Source of the DNA: Aureliella helgolandensis
GTDB taxonomy: Bacteria > Planctomycetota > Planctomycetia > Pirellulales > Pirellulaceae
Assembly: GCF_007752135.1 (NCBI RefSeq)
Contig: NZ_CP036298.1
Location: 3,782,001 to 3,846,000, forward strand
DNA length: 64,000 nt
Reading direction: 5' to 3'
Both the position numbers and the translations under genes were made by a program. Shown here piece by piece: positions 26,489 through 35,101 of this stretch. The first letter of the stretch is position 1. Each line of letters begins with the position of its first letter. Under the pieces are notes generated by a model. It did no database searches, was not told where the DNA came from, and saw only the letters and a program-made list of their open reading frames with translations.

Positions 26489-27043
26489 ATGACCATCACA
26501 CACACGAATCCCCCAACCGCACTCGGAGAACCGGACGCTCATGCCAACTTCCGACACATGCAGACAGCGATTCGCGGCTTACTCATCGTGGCAAGTGTTG
26601 CGACCATCGCACTTTTCCTGACCAACCGGCCCGCGACTCTCTTTGCTGCGATTCCAATTCCAGCCCTGATCATCATCTCAGCCATCGTGGGCTACTTTGA
26701 GCGGCGATCGCGAGCATCTGTGCTCCGTCATCCCGGCCAGAGCCACATCACCAAACAAGAACTCGAAGCTGATGTTCAATCTGCTGGCATCGTGACTGGA
26801 CTGAAAGTCGGAGTGGCACTGGCCTTGGGAACGTTCATCGCCGCCGCATCCGTTTTTGATTTGGCGACTCTCGGGATTGGTGCCACCGTTTTACTGGTAC
26901 TCGCCATCCTGATTGAGATTCCGTACTTGGCATTGTTCGTCACTGAAGCGGAACGAGAGGAGCTGGAAACGGTTCGCCCTCAAACGCACGCTGACCAATC
27001 GAGCGAGAAACCGAGTGGGAAGTCGACGGCAACCTCCGAGTAA
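26489..27043 (+). CDS. Small membrane protein, four predicted helices
   Basis: The 184-aa product has hydrophobic segments at about 29-45, 50-68, 107-128 and 133-155 joined by a charged loop (YFERRSRASVLRHPGQSHITKQELE), with hydrophilic ends. GAGGAACAG lies upstream of the ATG. I do not recognise a family. It precedes the exported DsrE-like gene by about 190 bases in the same direction, so they may share transcription. Confidence 0.65.
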   Translation: MTITHTNPPTALGEPDAHANFRHMQTAIRGLLIVASVATIALFLTNRPATLFAAIPIPALIIISAIVGYFERRSRASVLRHPGQSHITKQELEADVQSAGIVTGLKVGVALALGTFIAAASVFDLATLGIGATVLLVLAILIEIPYLALFVTEAEREELETVRPQTHADQSSEKPSGKSTATSE

Positions 27044-27236
27044 CGACCAATTGCGAACTCGATTCCGTCGCTTGCCTCGACCTGCCCTTGTCCTCCGCCT
27101 TCAGTTCAAAATTCCATTTGCACACCGGCGTGGTGCCTGCCCAGACCACTGGGAGATTGCAGTAGTGTCCACATCAAATTGTGTGCTTTCCTAGGACGTA
27201 TTTTCTAGCCTCCCTATTTAAAGATCAGGATTTAAC

Positions 27237-27692
27237 ATGCGATTTTATGCCCCCCTTCTCGCGCTCGTACTTCTTTTGTCCTTTGCTCAGCCCAACGTAC
27301 GTGCCGAAGATGCAACATCGACTGAAAAAACTCAGCAGGTTGTAGTCCATCTCTCGCACTTTACCGACGACTTACACCGTTGCTTTATGGCATTGAAAGT
27401 CGCGAGCCTGCTGCAAGAGCACGGCGCCGAGGTAACAATCTTTCTCGATCTTGAAGGCGTCCGCCTTGCGGAGCGTCGCCAACTGCTGGATCTGACATGG
27501 GGACAAGACTCGCCACCGCTTTCGGAACATTACGACAAGTTTATCGATGCTGGCGGCAAACTGGTACTGTGCCCGCATTGTGCGAAGTCCGCTCGTATCG
27601 GTTCTGGAGCACTCAAACGACACGCAGCAATCGCAACCATGCCCTCTCTCGCGAAACTGTTGTTGGATGCCGACAAGGTCATGGATTATTGA
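27237..27692 (+). CDS. Exported DsrE-family protein
   Basis: The 151-aa protein carries a signal peptide (MRFYAPLLALVLLLSFAQPNVRA) followed by a DsrE/DsrF fold: VVVHLSHFTDDLHRCFMALKVASLLQEHGAEVTIFLDLEGVRLA. A CPHC pair sits near residues 118-121 (KLVLCPHCAKSA), where sulfur-carrier DsrE-like proteins keep their reactive cysteine. Cytoplasmic relatives move persulfide sulfur; exported versions are poorly characterised. Its short downstream region runs straight into dispersed-repeat sequence at about 27715. Confidence 0.8.
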   Translation: MRFYAPLLALVLLLSFAQPNVRAEDATSTEKTQQVVVHLSHFTDDLHRCFMALKVASLLQEHGAEVTIFLDLEGVRLAERRQLLDLTWGQDSPPLSEHYDKFIDAGGKLVLCPHCAKSARIGSGALKRHAAIATMPSLAKLLLDADKVMDY

Positions 27693-27714
27693 ACGCGCTA
27701 TTTCGCTTCACGAT

Positions 27715-28545
27715 TCTCCTCGTCCACCAGGCAGCTTCCACTGCCGCTTGACCGGCTGTTGGCATTGTAACCCGCTGCGTGAGCAAGGCGAGGTGGCTGT
27801 CGCTACAGTGCAATTATTGACGCCGCCTCTGCGCCAGAATTCAAATTGCTACTCGGTCAACCGCCGCTTCAGGATGGATTTTGAGTCGCCGGCATTCGTG
27901 ATTGGGGCGAAGCATCCAGGCGGACGTATTGACAGGAAGATGGAGGCAGGAAGATAGACTGCCCTTCTAATTTTCCTGCCAACATCTTCTTGCCAACAAC
28001 ACGCTCTGCTGCACCAGACTGGTCCTAGGCCGAGCTCAGCGGCGAGGAGCAGTACCTAGTAAGTTCACCACTGAGAAGCATCGTATCCGCTTGCCAAAGT
28101 TCTTCCTCATTCACCAGTCAGCTTCCACGGCGCTTGACGGGCTTTGGTCATTGTAACCCGCTGCGTGAGCAAGGCGAGGTAAGTTGTCGCTACAGTGCAA
28201 TTTATTGACGCCGCCTCTGCGTCAGAATTCAAATTGCTACTTGGTTAACCGCCGCTTCAGCTTGGATTTTGAGTTGCCGGCATCCGTGATTGCTACGAAG
28301 CATCCAGGCGGACGTATTGACAGGAAGATGGAGGCAGGAAGATAGATTGCCCTTTTTAATTTTCCTGCCAACATCTTCCTGCCAACAACACGCTCGGCTG
28401 CACCAGACTGGTCCCAGGCTGAGCACAACGGCGAGGAGCAAGACCAAACGAGCGCACCACTGCAAAGCATTTCGGCCGCTCGTCCAAGACCTTTCTCATC
28501 CATCGAGCAGATACATCTGCCGCTTGACGGGCGGCGCGATCTTGA
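27715..28545 (-). repeat. Two reverse-orientation copies of the dispersed repeat
   Basis: Copies at about 27715-28060 and 28090-28545 are the reverse complement of the 14.8-16.6 kb units. Each shows GTAACCCGCTGCGTGAGCAAGG, GACGCCGCCTCTGCG, AGCATCCAGGCGGACGT, two 14-bp GGCAGGAAGAT units and GGCGAGGAGCA. The two copies differ from each other by scattered substitutions. No gene is supported between 27693 and 28847. Confidence 0.8.
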
Positions 28546-28550
28546 TGGTT

Positions 28551-28595
28551 GAGAGCTGTGGTGAGAGCTGTGGTGAGAGCTGTGGTGAGAGCTGT
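28551..28595. repeat. 12-bp tandem repeat, 3.75 units
   Basis: GAGAGCTGTGGT is repeated three times plus a nine-base partial. It lies just upstream of the BlaI promoter region, with no visible function. Confidence 0.95.
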
Positions 28596-28783
28596 ATTGC
28601 GTCTGGAGCGGGCGGGCTGCGGGGGCTTACCAAGGCGTGCAGGACATTGGCTCTGGCGGTTCGGTGAGCGCAACGGACGTGTTGCTCGACCCAATCACGT
28701 CACAGGGAGAGGTCAGACAAGGCTGCAGCGCTGCAAGGCTTTTCGCCACCTTGAACCTATTTCTAGGTTTCTAAAAATGCTTA

Positions 28784-28827
28784 TTGACCGGCCCTTCTTC
28801 AGTGGATAGACTTCTAGTGGACTAGAA
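28784..28827 (+). promoter_or_regulatory. BlaI/BlaR1 operon promoter with operator
   Basis: TTGACC (28784-28789) and TAGACT (28807-28812) are separated by 17 bases, a good sigma70-like pair. A perfect inverted repeat TTCTAGT-GG-ACTAGAA (28812-28827) overlaps the expected transcription start and ends 20 bases before the blaI ATG. A related TTTCTAGG half-site lies at about 28760. A dyad over the start site is the classic arrangement for BlaI-family self-repression. Confidence 0.65.
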
Positions 28828-28847
28828 ATGCATAGGAGTAGCCAAAA

Positions 28848-29249
28848 ATGCCCAGAGCCATGTCAGAGCATCCGACGGAGTTAGAATTGCAAATTTTAAA
28901 GGTGTTGTGGGGGCAATCGCCGCTAACGGTCCGGGAAGTGCGAGATGCATTGGATGCCAGTGGGCGAAACCTGGCGCACACAACGGTGATCACCATGCTG
29001 AGCACAATGGTGGAGAAGGGGCAGTTGGAAAAACTTGCTCCGGTGCAAGGCAAGGCGTTTCGATTTGCCCCGCTAATTCAGCGCGCAGATGTCTCGAAGG
29101 GAATGTTGGGGGACTTTGTCGACCGTGTGTTTGATGGGTCGGCCGAGGCGGTGATGCTGAGCCTGTTTGACGTGGCGGACTTGGATGCCGAGGAGTTGGT
29201 CAGCCTTCGCAAGTTGCTGAACAAAAGATTGCGGGAGGCCAAGTCATGA
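28848..29249 (+). CDS. BlaI/MecI/CopY-family repressor
   Basis: The 133-aa protein has the family's winged helix (TELELQILKVLWGQSPLTVREV…THTTVITMLSTMVEKG) and a C-terminal dimer arm (LSLFDVADLDAEELVSLRKLL). Such repressors are inactivated by proteolysis once the BlaR1-type sensor is triggered. The stop overlaps the start of the M56 gene (ATGA), so the pair is co-translated. In planctomycetes these pairs are abundant and usually not linked to beta-lactamase; none is seen here. An in-frame ATG at 28860 is an alternative start. The inverted repeat upstream is the likely operator. Confidence 0.92.
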   Translation: MPRAMSEHPTELELQILKVLWGQSPLTVREVRDALDASGRNLAHTTVITMLSTMVEKGQLEKLAPVQGKAFRFAPLIQRADVSKGMLGDFVDRVFDGSAEAVMLSLFDVADLDAEELVSLRKLLNKRLREAKS

Positions 29250-32200
29250 TGCCTTCGATTGATTGGCAGTCGCTGTCGCTTCAACTCGTCACCACATTCG
29301 CGCACTTTTTGTGGCAAGGTTCCTTGATTGGCATTCTGCTGGCGGTTCTGCTGCGTGTGGTGGCGGCGCGGTCTGCCAGTACTCGCTACATCTTCGCCAG
29401 CGCTGCCTTTGCCAGCTTGCCTCTCTGTGTGGTGGTAACTTTGGCGATCGTCCATGCTGAGAACGGTTCCCTATTCTTGCCAAGCAGTTCGGCAGGAAGG
29501 GCGTTGCCAGCGTTTGCGCAATCTACGATGGATGCGCCGCTGACTGCTCCCGAAATGGGCGCTGTTGCCAGCACACGGAGTCCTGCAGTTCATTTGCCGA
29601 CGGAGGAAGCTGAAGCAGTTGCGTTGCCAAGCGTGGGAGCTGCGAATCGGGCGCCTTCATGGTTGGCATCAACGCCGCCCTATGTGCTGGTTGTGTATGT
29701 ATTGGGGGTAGCGGTCAGCCTACTTCGGCTCGCCGCCTCGATTTGGGCTAGTGGGCGACTGCGGCGTGCGGTCCAGACGATCAAGGATTCGCCGATCACT
29801 CGCATCATCCCCGAACAGGCAAAGCGAATGGGATTACGGACAATTCCACTGTTTGGGTTGTGCGATCAGATTGCAGTGCCGATTGTGGTGGGCATCTTGA
29901 AGCCAACGATCCTGCTACCGCCGGCCATCCTGTGTGGACTCGACCCGCAGCAACTCGCCGCGATCCTAAGCCACGAAATGGCCCACATTCGTCGATACGA
30001 TCTGTTGGTCAATCTAGTGCAACGCATTGTTGAGGCGTTCTTGTTTTTTCACCCCGTGACGTGGTGGATCAGTCGCAGGCTGAGTATCGAACGTGAGGAT
30101 TGTTGTGACGATTTGGCAGTCGCAGGGTGCGGACGATTGGAGTTTGCTGAGGCGCTGTTAAGTATGGCGGAGATCAGCGCAAGACAGCAAGGAATGGCGA
30201 TTGGCATGCAGTTGGAGGCGTTGGCCGCAGACGGTGGCAACCAATCGCAACTCACTCGCCGCATCCGTCGTTTGCTGAGCGAAGTGGATGCACCACGGGT
30301 TGTTCTTAGTCGTCTGTCGCTGGTGATAGGGCTGGTTGCTGCACTGCTGTTGTCGGTCTCGGTACTGGCGTATGCTCAAAACAAGGTAAGCAACCGCGAT
30401 GCGTCCAGCGAACGGAAAGAACGCATGCCAGTGGAAGACCAAACGGAGTTCGCTAGCCCACCAGCCCGCTACACGCACCTTGTGTACGATCAAAGTGTGG
30501 CCGATCCATTGCAGGGACTGAAAACAGCCCGCGTGATGCAACCGTTGCCTTTACGTGGCAGAGGGGTAGAACCGGCGGTGCCGTTTGCCGAGCAGTCGTT
30601 GGTGGCTGAGAGTTCAATCATGTTGCGATCACGCGGTATCGATAGTCGAATCGACTTGTCTCAATCGGAAGCGGCTGCAGATCGCCAGCTATCGCCACAG
30701 TACGAACTGCGCGGTCAGCGATACTATCCGTCACTGTGGTATGGCGATGAGCAACTGGCGGAAGTGATTCACTTCCGCAACGTGGGCGTGTCCCCCGACG
30801 GACTAAGCATCGCTTGGTACACACGCTCAGATTCACGAGATAGGTCGAACCTCGGCAATACTTCACAACATCCGACGACGCTGTGGTTTCATTCACCTGA
30901 TGCCGGAACGGTGAAGCTGGCTGAGGGGAACTTTGGACGGGACGACCCGTCGGACACGTTCGATAGTCCGATTCTACGCCCAAGATTTCATTGGTTGGCT
31001 AATGCCGGTCTCGCCGCGAATGCAAAACCAGCTGAGAGGGGCGCTGAGCAACAGACCGCCGACCCGGAGTATTCTAACTTGCCGATCGCCTGGGGAGAGT
31101 CGAAGAACGGAATGCGTGTTGGAGCGATGTTTACCGACGAAGCTCATGGCACGTTGAAGAGGTTTCGTCATGGTGATTTAGCTCAATTGCAGCTGTTTGT
31201 GCAGAACGTCGGTCCCGTGGCGATAAAATGTCAGGTCCTCCTGCCGCACCCACTGGATGGCTGGGGACTTGAGCTGGAAAACATCGAGGGGGATTCGATC
31301 CCATTGAACCGGATTTTCAATTCTGCGTACTCTCCTTTGAGACTTTTTGAGGCAGAACTTGCCGCCAAGGAAATACAGCCGATCACGGGCAGGTTGCCCA
31401 AATTTCGCGAGGGAAACGAAGACGACGGCTACGTTCCAGAACTCGAGCACGTAGAATTTCAGATTGAAGCCAAGCCGCCCGAGCAGGGGCAACATGTGCA
31501 GCCATTTGTATACGGCCTCGAGAATGGAACTTACACCGCCAGCTCTTTCCTAACGCTTCGTCGCGCGGACTCGCCGACCGCTGACATTTCTGTTTCGACT
31601 GGCAGGATCGCATTTCAAGTTGGCGAACAGGTCGGGGATGCTGAGGACGTCGGGCCTGTCGAAGAGCCTAAAATAGGCCAGGCCGACGAAACGCCGGGCC
31701 CGGTCGCGGCGGTTCCGCCACCGCCCAAGTTGCCAGTTGACTCTACAAACATGGGCGTCAGCCCAGCGGCAGCGAAGGTGAAACGCGCAAAGGTCGAAGA
31801 CGGCAATGAAGTGCAAAATCCATCTCACTATGAAGGCCGGGTGCTTGGACCAGATGGCCAGCCGATGCAGGGGGCCGAAGTGTTTGTTATCTCCGACTGG
31901 AATGAAACCACTAGGCTCGGTCCGGTCCGCGATGTGACCAATGCCGAAGGGCAGTTCTCTTTCGATGCACCGGATATGACTTGGCAATCAATGGGCAAGA
32001 CGATGCGTCGAGGAGGCTTGATCGTCGCGAAGAAGCAGGGCTTTGTGCCGGAGTGGATGGAGACTTGGGGCCACGCTCGAGGCGTCTTCAGCACTGGCTT
32101 GTGGGGGCAAACGCAGAGTCAAACGCTGGAATTGCAACTCACTCAGGACGATGTACCGATCCGTGGCCAGCTGCTGGACGTGGACGGGAATCCTGTGGCC

Positions 32201-33850
32201 GGTGCTCGCGTGCGCCTGACTCGGATGATGATCCCTCGCAATCGTGATCTAACAGCGTTTCTGGAGCATTGGTCGAAAGCAAATCTCACGGCCATCTTCA
32301 TGACCGGCATTTCTTACAAGCGTGAGATCAACAAACACTTCGAGCTGATGGATCTCAGGTCCGAGTGGATTTCCGATGCCAACGGACGAATCGAAATATC
32401 AGGTATTGGTCGCGATCGGATCGCGAGATTTGAAGTCACAGCGCCGAGTATCGTTACCACGCGTATCGATGTAATGGCTCGCGATACCGAGAACGTCGGT
32501 ATCTTATTGGATGGATTGGATGGCAAGGGCCAGCCGACGCAAACGATCTACGGAGCCAACTTTTCAATCAAGCTCAAATCAGGTCTGACCGTCACTGGCG
32601 TCGTCCGCGATCGCGCCACCCAGCGGCCGGTGGCTGGGATGTGGGTTACAACGGGCGGTTATAGTCCCTTGACCGCGCCTCAGCAGACTAAAGGTGCCGT
32701 CGTCACGGGCTCAGACGGACGATTCACGCTCAGCGGTCTCAATCCCAAACTGCTGGAGTACGAACAGGAAAGCACGCGTAGGATCAGTGCTATCCCGCAA
32801 CCCGGCGTCCAATTCTTGAGAGCGGGGACTGTGTTTGAGAAGGACAAAGACACGGTGATCGAAACGGTGCAAGGCATTGGCTATCGACTGAAGGTGGTCG
32901 ACGAAGACGGCCTCCCGATACAGGCAACGGTAGAGTATCGCCGCGTTCAGCCCAATTCGGTCGGACTGGAATTGATCCGCTCGGTCGGCGGAGGCGCCGA
33001 GGGACATCTGAATCACGCAGTGCTCCGAGAAGATGGCACCTACGAAGGGTTCGTCTTGCCCGGTCCTGGAGCGGTCCTCGTATCGGTGCCAGGTAGCGCG
33101 TATCGTCCGGCGAGTATTGACCCCAAGAATTTCTTCGCGCCTGGAAAGAGTTGGGACGATGACTCCACATACACCTATGGGACCCCCAGCCTCTTGTCAG
33201 TTGGAGGCAGTTGGCTCGATCCACGTAAGTACGAAGCGATAGTTTTAGTCAATCCCGCTAGAGATTCCAAGTCACTGACTTTGACGGCCACCTTGTTGCG
33301 AGACCGACCACGCATGATTTCATTGGTGGATACCGAAGGGACCCCCGTTGCCGGTGCAGTGGCCCTGCTACATGAACGAAGAGGTACTTCGATTGTCAAG
33401 CAAACGATTCGCGGTCCGGCCTTTCCATTGTCCGGATTGAATGTTGACAGAGATCAGTGGATCACGTTTATGCATCAAGCTCGAAAGCTGGCAACTGTCG
33501 TCGCGATTCGTGGCGATGAGGATGCAGGTGTGAGCGTCAAGCTGCAGCCGTGGGGCACGGTGAAAGGTCGATTCGTCGACGCGAGGGGAGCCCCTGTTGG
33601 CATCAACGGCGAGGCCAAGTTTAGCACTATCGTCAAAGATGCCTCCCATGCTGGCAAGCAGTACTTTCCGCATACGGTCGGCGAAGACGGGACGTTCCAG
33701 ATCGAAGGCTTTGCTGCTGGGCAGAGCTACAGCAGCAGCGGAACGTATCGAAAGCGAAAAAACTACATTCGCGAGGGAATGTTCCAGAACCTAGTGTTAA
33801 GCCCAGGGGAAATCCGCGATTTGGGCGATATAGAAGTGCAAACTCCCTAG
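29246..33850 (+). CDS. M56/BlaR1-type membrane metalloprotease with giant regulatory-like tail
   Basis: The 1534-aa product begins with membrane helices (FAHFLWQGSLIGILLAVLLRVVA and others) and an M56 zinc-protease domain with HEMAH (H243, H247) and the downstream ERE-CCDDLAV region. A further helix (LVIGLVAALLLSVSVLAYAQ, about 352-371) leads to some 1160 extracytoplasmic residues. This tail contains an unknown beta-rich section, then several carboxypeptidase-regulatory-like modules (YEGRVLGPDGQPMQGAEVFV, IRGQLLDVDGNPVAGARVRL, TVTGVVRDRATQRPVAGMWV, VKGRFVDARGAPVG). Typical BlaR1 is about 600 aa with a penicillin-binding sensor; none is seen. The tail probably senses a surface or polysaccharide cue, by inference. 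Confidence 0.88.
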   Translation: MMPSIDWQSLSLQLVTTFAHFLWQGSLIGILLAVLLRVVAARSASTRYIFASAAFASLPLCVVVTLAIVHAENGSLFLPSSSAGRALPAFAQSTMDAPLTAPEMGAVASTRSPAVHLPTEEAEAVALPSVGAANRAPSWLASTPPYVLVVYVLGVAVSLLRLAASIWASGRLRRAVQTIKDSPITRIIPEQAKRMGLRTIPLFGLCDQIAVPIVVGILKPTILLPPAILCGLDPQQLAAILSHEMAHIRRYDLLVNLVQRIVEAFLFFHPVTWWISRRLSIEREDCCDDLAVAGCGRLEFAEALLSMAEISARQQGMAIGMQLEALAADGGNQSQLTRRIRRLLSEVDAPRVVLSRLSLVIGLVAALLLSVSVLAYAQNKVSNRDASSERKERMPVEDQTEFASPPARYTHLVYDQSVADPLQGLKTARVMQPLPLRGRGVEPAVPFAEQSLVAESSIMLRSRGIDSRIDLSQSEAAADRQLSPQYELRGQRYYPSLWYGDEQLAEVIHFRNVGVSPDGLSIAWYTRSDSRDRSNLGNTSQHPTTLWFHSPDAGTVKLAEGNFGRDDPSDTFDSPILRPRFHWLANAGLAANAKPAERGAEQQTADPEYSNLPIAWGESKNGMRVGAMFTDEAHGTLKRFRHGDLAQLQLFVQNVGPVAIKCQVLLPHPLDGWGLELENIEGDSIPLNRIFNSAYSPLRLFEAELAAKEIQPITGRLPKFREGNEDDGYVPELEHVEFQIEAKPPEQGQHVQPFVYGLENGTYTASSFLTLRRADSPTADISVSTGRIAFQVGEQVGDAEDVGPVEEPKIGQADETPGPVAAVPPPPKLPVDSTNMGVSPAAAKVKRAKVEDGNEVQNPSHYEGRVLGPDGQPMQGAEVFVISDWNETTRLGPVRDVTNAEGQFSFDAPDMTWQSMGKTMRRGGLIVAKKQGFVPEWMETWGHARGVFSTGLWGQTQSQTLELQLTQDDVPIRGQLLDVDGNPVAGARVRLTRMMIPRNRDLTAFLEHWSKANLTAIFMTGISYKREINKHFELMDLRSEWISDANGRIEISGIGRDRIARFEVTAPSIVTTRIDVMARDTENVGILLDGLDGKGQPTQTIYGANFSIKLKSGLTVTGVVRDRATQRPVAGMWVTTGGYSPLTAPQQTKGAVVTGSDGRFTLSGLNPKLLEYEQESTRRISAIPQPGVQFLRAGTVFEKDKDTVIETVQGIGYRLKVVDEDGLPIQATVEYRRVQPNSVGLELIRSVGGGAEGHLNHAVLREDGTYEGFVLPGPGAVLVSVPGSAYRPASIDPKNFFAPGKSWDDDSTYTYGTPSLLSVGGSWLDPRKYEAIVLVNPARDSKSLTLTATLLRDRPRMISLVDTEGTPVAGAVALLHERRGTSIVKQTIRGPAFPLSGLNVDRDQWITFMHQARKLATVVAIRGDEDAGVSVKLQPWGTVKGRFVDARGAPVGINGEAKFSTIVKDASHAGKQYFPHTVGEDGTFQIEGFAAGQSYSSSGTYRKRKNYIREGMFQNLVLSPGEIRDLGDIEVQTP

Positions 33851-34490
33851 GCCCGCCTGCGAGCGATCAAGCATTACTTCCGCTACGTTTTCTATCGGAA
33901 AATCCATTCAGAGAACGGATGTTTTGCCCGATGTTCGGAACAATAGTCCCCAAGTCGTCGGCTGCTCTTGGGGATTGTGATCCAGTGACAGTGATCCAGC
34001 GGCTGTGGGCACACGCGCGTCACTGATCGCAAAGCCGCCAAACCCAGCTAATGCAAAAGCTTGCGCCGAGTTTGCGCGGCAGTATTGGCCCGAGAGCGTC
34101 TATCGCGCCGTTGTACTTCGACGTATGCCGTTTGCAAATCTGTGATTGTCAGGGAGTCCGCGGCAGAGGGAGGTAGGGCCAAGCGGCGGCTCGACTCTTC
34201 GGGTCCGTCGCCCGTCCGCTGCTTGCTGGCACAAATCAATCGCTTCGGCAGGCGAGACAGGGTTGTTTTCTTGCGGTATCAAGTTCCCCGTATCGCTCGC
34301 TGCCGCACGTTGTTGGCCGGAGACTCTCAAGCAAATTTGCCTGAAGTCGACCAGCGATTGTTGCCTAAATGCAATCCAGGTAGAACACCCGCGCCCCCTG
34401 AATCGGATGCGGTCCTTGTTGCGGCAAGCGTCGATACTGCATCAATAGAACACCACTCCCCAAAAGTCTGCAAAGCGTTGGCGCTGTTTA

Positions 34491-34590
34491 TACCCGTACC
34501 CGTACCCGTACTCCTACTCCTACTCCTACTCCTACTCCTACTCGTGCTCGTGCTCGTGCTCCTACTCGTGCTCGTGCTCGTGCTCGTGTG
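34491..34590. repeat. Hexamer tract of CCGTAC, CCTACT and CGTGCT variants
   Basis: About 16 successive six-base units of the form C(C/G)(T)(A/G)C(T/C) drift from TACCCG through TCCTAC to TCGTGC. It is the same class of repeat as at 19770-19816. Confidence 0.92.
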
Positions 34591-34866
34591 ATAACGATTC
34601 GTTGTGTTTACCGAGACAACCGCAGGCCCTGACGTGCTAGCCGCGCCCGGATGGCACCCGCGGAGTACTGATGTCACAGTGACAGGCCAAAAATCTTCCA
34701 ACCAGCCATCTGCACGGCGGGATTGACTCGCGGCTACTATGGCAACGGAGTGATGGACACCACTGCGCCAGTTTCCCGCCCGGCCGATAGGAAGATACCG
34801 ACCATCGCCTGGGGGGCACTGAGGATGCCTGACTGCGAAGAGAGCTTGGCGAATCCAAGCCAAGGC

Positions 34867-34956
34867 GAACTAGACCAAGGCGAACCAGACCAAGACGAAC
34901 CAGACCAAGACGAACCAGACCAAGACGAACCAGACCAAGACGAACCAGACCAAGGC
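34867..34956. repeat. 15-bp tandem repeat, 6 units
   Basis: Six units of GAACCAGACCAAGAC with the first and last ending GGC. The 15-base period keeps a frame open, but the product is a simple acidic repeat ending before the sulfatase gene. I see no start signal for it. Confidence 0.93.
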
Positions 34957-35101
34957 GGAGCGTGCTTGATGGTACACTAAACCAATGCTCGCCCCCTTTG
35001 GGCGACTTTGTTTTGCAGGCGACGGACGGCGAGCAATCGAACGCGAGGCCGAGTCAATGATCTGCAAAATCGATTTACTTGCAATTCGAAGGGAAAGCCA
35101 A

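Larger units (their letters stand above)
33851..35101. other. Gene-free spacer with tandem repeats before the sulfatase gene
   Basis: About 1.25 kb without a convincing gene. It holds a hexamer tract (34491-34590) and a 15-bp repeat (34867-34956). Open frames crossing these tracts give poly-Leu/Val or DQDEP-like products and are artefacts. Confidence 0.6.

Noticed and set aside
14755-28545. CRISPR array
   Set aside because: Tandem and dispersed repeats here have no regular repeat-spacer layout and no cas genes nearby.
34061-34591. 176-aa frame ending in poly-Leu/Val
   Set aside because: The end is the hexamer tract and the rest has no family likeness; it lacks a start signal.
34723-34980. 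Acidic DQDEP-repeat peptide
   Set aside because: Product of the 15-bp tandem repeat, no start signal, no homolog known to me.
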